Positions 6,204-7,742 of a stretch of DNA of 7,742 nucleotides are shown piece by piece. The position numbers and the translations under genes are program-made. The stretch covers positions 1-7,742 of the forward strand of contig JANQPW010000036.1 of the NCBI GenBank assembly GCA_028285285.1, read 5' to 3'. This DNA comes from Silvanigrellales bacterium (lineage in GTDB: Bacteria > Bdellovibrionota_B > Oligoflexia > Silvanigrellales > Silvanigrellaceae). Position 1 is the stretch's first letter. Every line of letters starts with the position of its first letter. The notes below the pieces were generated by a model that was not told the DNA's origin, searched no databases, and worked only from the letters and a program-made list of their open reading frames with translations.

Positions 6204-7742
6204 TCTGGTGTCGGTCTGGAAAGAGCGAACTGCATCACCAAAGAGTCTTGTTCACACTGCTCTCTTCCATTGTGCTCGCTTTCTCCGGCTGCGCTACGGC
6301 AACTCGTTTGGCAGAGTCCACAGGGCTTGTGGCCAAAGAAAAAGAAGAGAAGATCCGGATCCTCGAGCTCACCCAGAAGGCTGAAAGGGGTGATCTCGAC
6401 AAGGGCGAGCGATATGAAGCATTTCTTGCAGCAGAACGCCTCACACTCATGAAGGAATTTGCAACCGCCCAGATACTCTATCAGGCCGTCTACGACGAGT
6501 CGCCTAATCTCGTTGTGGGGTTAAAGCTTGCACGTGTTCTCACTTTCCTTGGTCGAAATGACGATGCTGAAAATGTCGTACGCAAGGTACGACTTCTTTT
6601 TCCTAAAGACCCGCAGCCCAAACTCGCGGAAGCCTATCTGGCTCAGGTGCGCGGCGCTCACGCTGAGGCGCTTGCTCTTCTCAAAGATGCCCACAAGCGT
6701 CACCCAAAAAGTGAAGAAGTCGCTGCTCGTTATGTTGAGGCCTTGCTCTCAGCAGAAAAAAAGAAAGAGGCCGAGGCCGTTCTGAACACCTCGATCAAAA
6801 ACATCCCAGAGTCTCCTTATTTCCTTTTGAAGCTCGCACGCATTCGGTTCCAAGAGCAAAACTTCACAAGCGCCAAGACCCTTTTGGACAACCTTCTGAG
6901 AATTGATCCCGACAATATTGAAGGTTGGACCCTGGCCGGCTTTATTGCACTCGAAGAGAAAAATGATGAGAGTGCAGAAAAGTATTTTCGACATGCCTAC
7001 GAAAAGCAGCCGGAAAATGATGCTCTTGCAAAATACTATGTTTCTCAGCTCTTGAAGAGCGAGAAGCTTCAAGAAGCCCGGCGCCTGCTACTCAAAATTG
7101 AGCTCGGCGATTCGCCCGACAAACCCATCGATCCGGACCTCAAGTTTCAGTTGGCAGTGGTGCTCTTCCAAGAAGAGGACTATGAAGGCGCAAAAAAGAG
7201 ATTTCTCGAACTGTCAAAGACAACCAGTGAACCGGGAAGAATGTTCTACTTTGCTGGCCAATGCGATGAAAACCGCAAGAACTACGAGAGCGCCATTGGC
7301 CTCTATTCGCGGGTGCCCGAAAAGAGTGAGTACCATAGCTCCGCCATTCAGCGGCGGATCATTGCCCACCTGGAGCTGGGCCAGAAGGGGTTGGCCAAGG
7401 GACTTCTCGAGACCTACTCGCAGAGCTCCGAGAAAGATGAACAGTATTTTCGGTTTCGGGCCAGCGTTTTAGCCCGAATCAAAGACTACAGCGCAGCACT
7501 TCAAGCCATTCGCAGCGCACCGTCAGAATATCGAAAAAAACCCGAATATCGCTACTTAGAAGCCGTCTATCTGGAGTTCGTGGAGGGCAAAGAGAAATCA
7601 ATTCAAGCGCTCAAGGCACTCACACAAGACGAACCCGAGTTCAGCCCTGCTCTGAACCATCTTGGCTATACCCTTGTGGAGCTCGAACGGGAATTGGATC
7701 TCGCCACTGAGTTGTTGCTCCGGGCGGTGGGGCTTGAGCCCG
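6200..7742 (+). CDS. TPR-repeat probable lipoprotein, 3' end beyond the window
   Basis: The frame is open from ATG 6200 to the right edge, giving 514 whole codons and no stop. Residues 1-31 resemble a lipoprotein signal: basic n-region, hydrophobic stretch 16-28, then FSG-Cys31. Phe at -3 is less usual than Leu or Val, so lipidation is probable, not certain. The following residue is Ala, which would not hold the protein in the inner membrane under the Lol +2 rule, so the outer membrane is likely. From about 84 onward the sequence is a chain of roughly 34-residue helical pairs with tetratricopeptide spacing, about 12 units. The clearest are 206-239 (ending RIDPDN), 240-273, 311-345, 346-378 and 482-514. 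The last begins ALNHLGYTLVE, a pattern I associate with long bacterial TPR lipoproteins that carry one or two more repeats after it. TPR arrays are protein-binding scaffolds; the partner is unknown. The ATGA overlap places it in the same operon as the murein-recycling fusion. Confidence 0.88.
   Translation, partial: MIWCRSGKSELHHQRVLFTLLSSIVLAFSGCATATRLAESTGLVAKEKEEKIRILELTQKAERGDLDKGERYEAFLAAERLTLMKEFATAQILYQAVYDESPNLVVGLKLARVLTFLGRNDDAENVVRKVRLLFPKDPQPKLAEAYLAQVRGAHAEALALLKDAHKRHPKSEEVAARYVEALLSAEKKKEAEAVLNTSIKNIPESPYFLLKLARIRFQEQNFTSAKTLLDNLLRIDPDNIEGWTLAGFIALEEKNDESAEKYFRHAYEKQPENDALAKYYVSQLLKSEKLQEARRLLLKIELGDSPDKPIDPDLKFQLAVVLFQEEDYEGAKKRFLELSKTTSEPGRMFYFAGQCDENRKNYESAIGLYSRVPEKSEYHSSAIQRRIIAHLELGQKGLAKGLLETYSQSSEKDEQYFRFRASVLARIKDYSAALQAIRSAPSEYRKKPEYRYLEAVYLEFVEGKEKSIQALKALTQDEPEFSPALNHLGYTLVELERELDLATELLLRAVGLEP
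6575..6604 (+). other. Perfect 7-bp inverted repeat followed by a T-rich tract inside the TPR gene
   Basis: GTCGTAC (6575-6581) and GTACGAC (6587-6593) are exact reverse complements around a five-base loop, GCAAG. TTCTTTTTCCT follows at once. The shape is that of a weak intrinsic terminator on the plus strand, but it sits about 375 bases inside an open coding frame (Asn-Val-Val-Arg-Lys-Val-Arg-Leu-Leu-Phe). The stem is short and only 4 of its 7 pairs are G-C. Active translation would normally mask it. It may be chance or a polarity element. Confidence 0.3.

Noticed and set aside
7098..7472. Plus-strand frame of about 124 codons inside the TPR gene
   Set aside because: The in-phase frame gives continuous TPR repeats across the whole interval. 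The alternate translation is Arg/Ser/Pro-rich with no recognisable features.

Overview
The window is one tightly packed plus-strand gene cluster. It holds two complete genes and a third that runs off the right edge, with almost no intergenic DNA. The sequence suggests a Gram-negative (diderm) bacterium with meso-diaminopimelate peptidoglycan: there is a peptidoglycan-recycling Mpl-type ligase, a Sec-exported protein with evenly numbered cysteines, and a probable outer-membrane TPR lipoprotein. Base composition is roughly half G+C. The style (large exported Ig-like protein, TPR lipoprotein, LdcA-Mpl fusion) would fit a deltaproteobacterial or Bdellovibrionota-like lineage, but that placement is inference only.

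Layout. Bases 1-19 hold a ribosome-binding site and perhaps the last codons of an upstream gene (TAG at 17-19). Bases 20-3673 encode a 1217-residue secreted protein of unknown function. Its mature part has 22 cysteines and several segments with the Cys-Trp-Cys spacing of immunoglobulin-like domains. Four bases after its stop, at ATG 3678, starts an 841-codon gene that fuses two cytoplasmic peptidoglycan-recycling enzymes: an S66-family LD-carboxypeptidase (LdcA-like) and UDP-MurNAc:tripeptide ligase (Mpl). Its stop overlaps the next start in an ATGA arrangement (6200-6203). The third gene encodes a probable lipoprotein made almost entirely of tetratricopeptide repeats and is cut off at 7742.

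How they may work together. The fusion carries out two consecutive steps of murein recycling: removal of the terminal D-Ala from L-Ala-gamma-D-Glu-mDAP-D-Ala, then ligation of the resulting tripeptide to UDP-MurNAc. Both sets of key motifs look intact. The flanking genes encode envelope proteins, and the spacing implies co-transcription and translational coupling. Whether the exported Ig-like protein and the TPR lipoprotein act in cell-wall turnover is unknown. No promoter, RNA gene, mobile element or CRISPR array was seen. No stretch over 300 bases lacks a gene, and nothing on the minus strand looks like a real gene.
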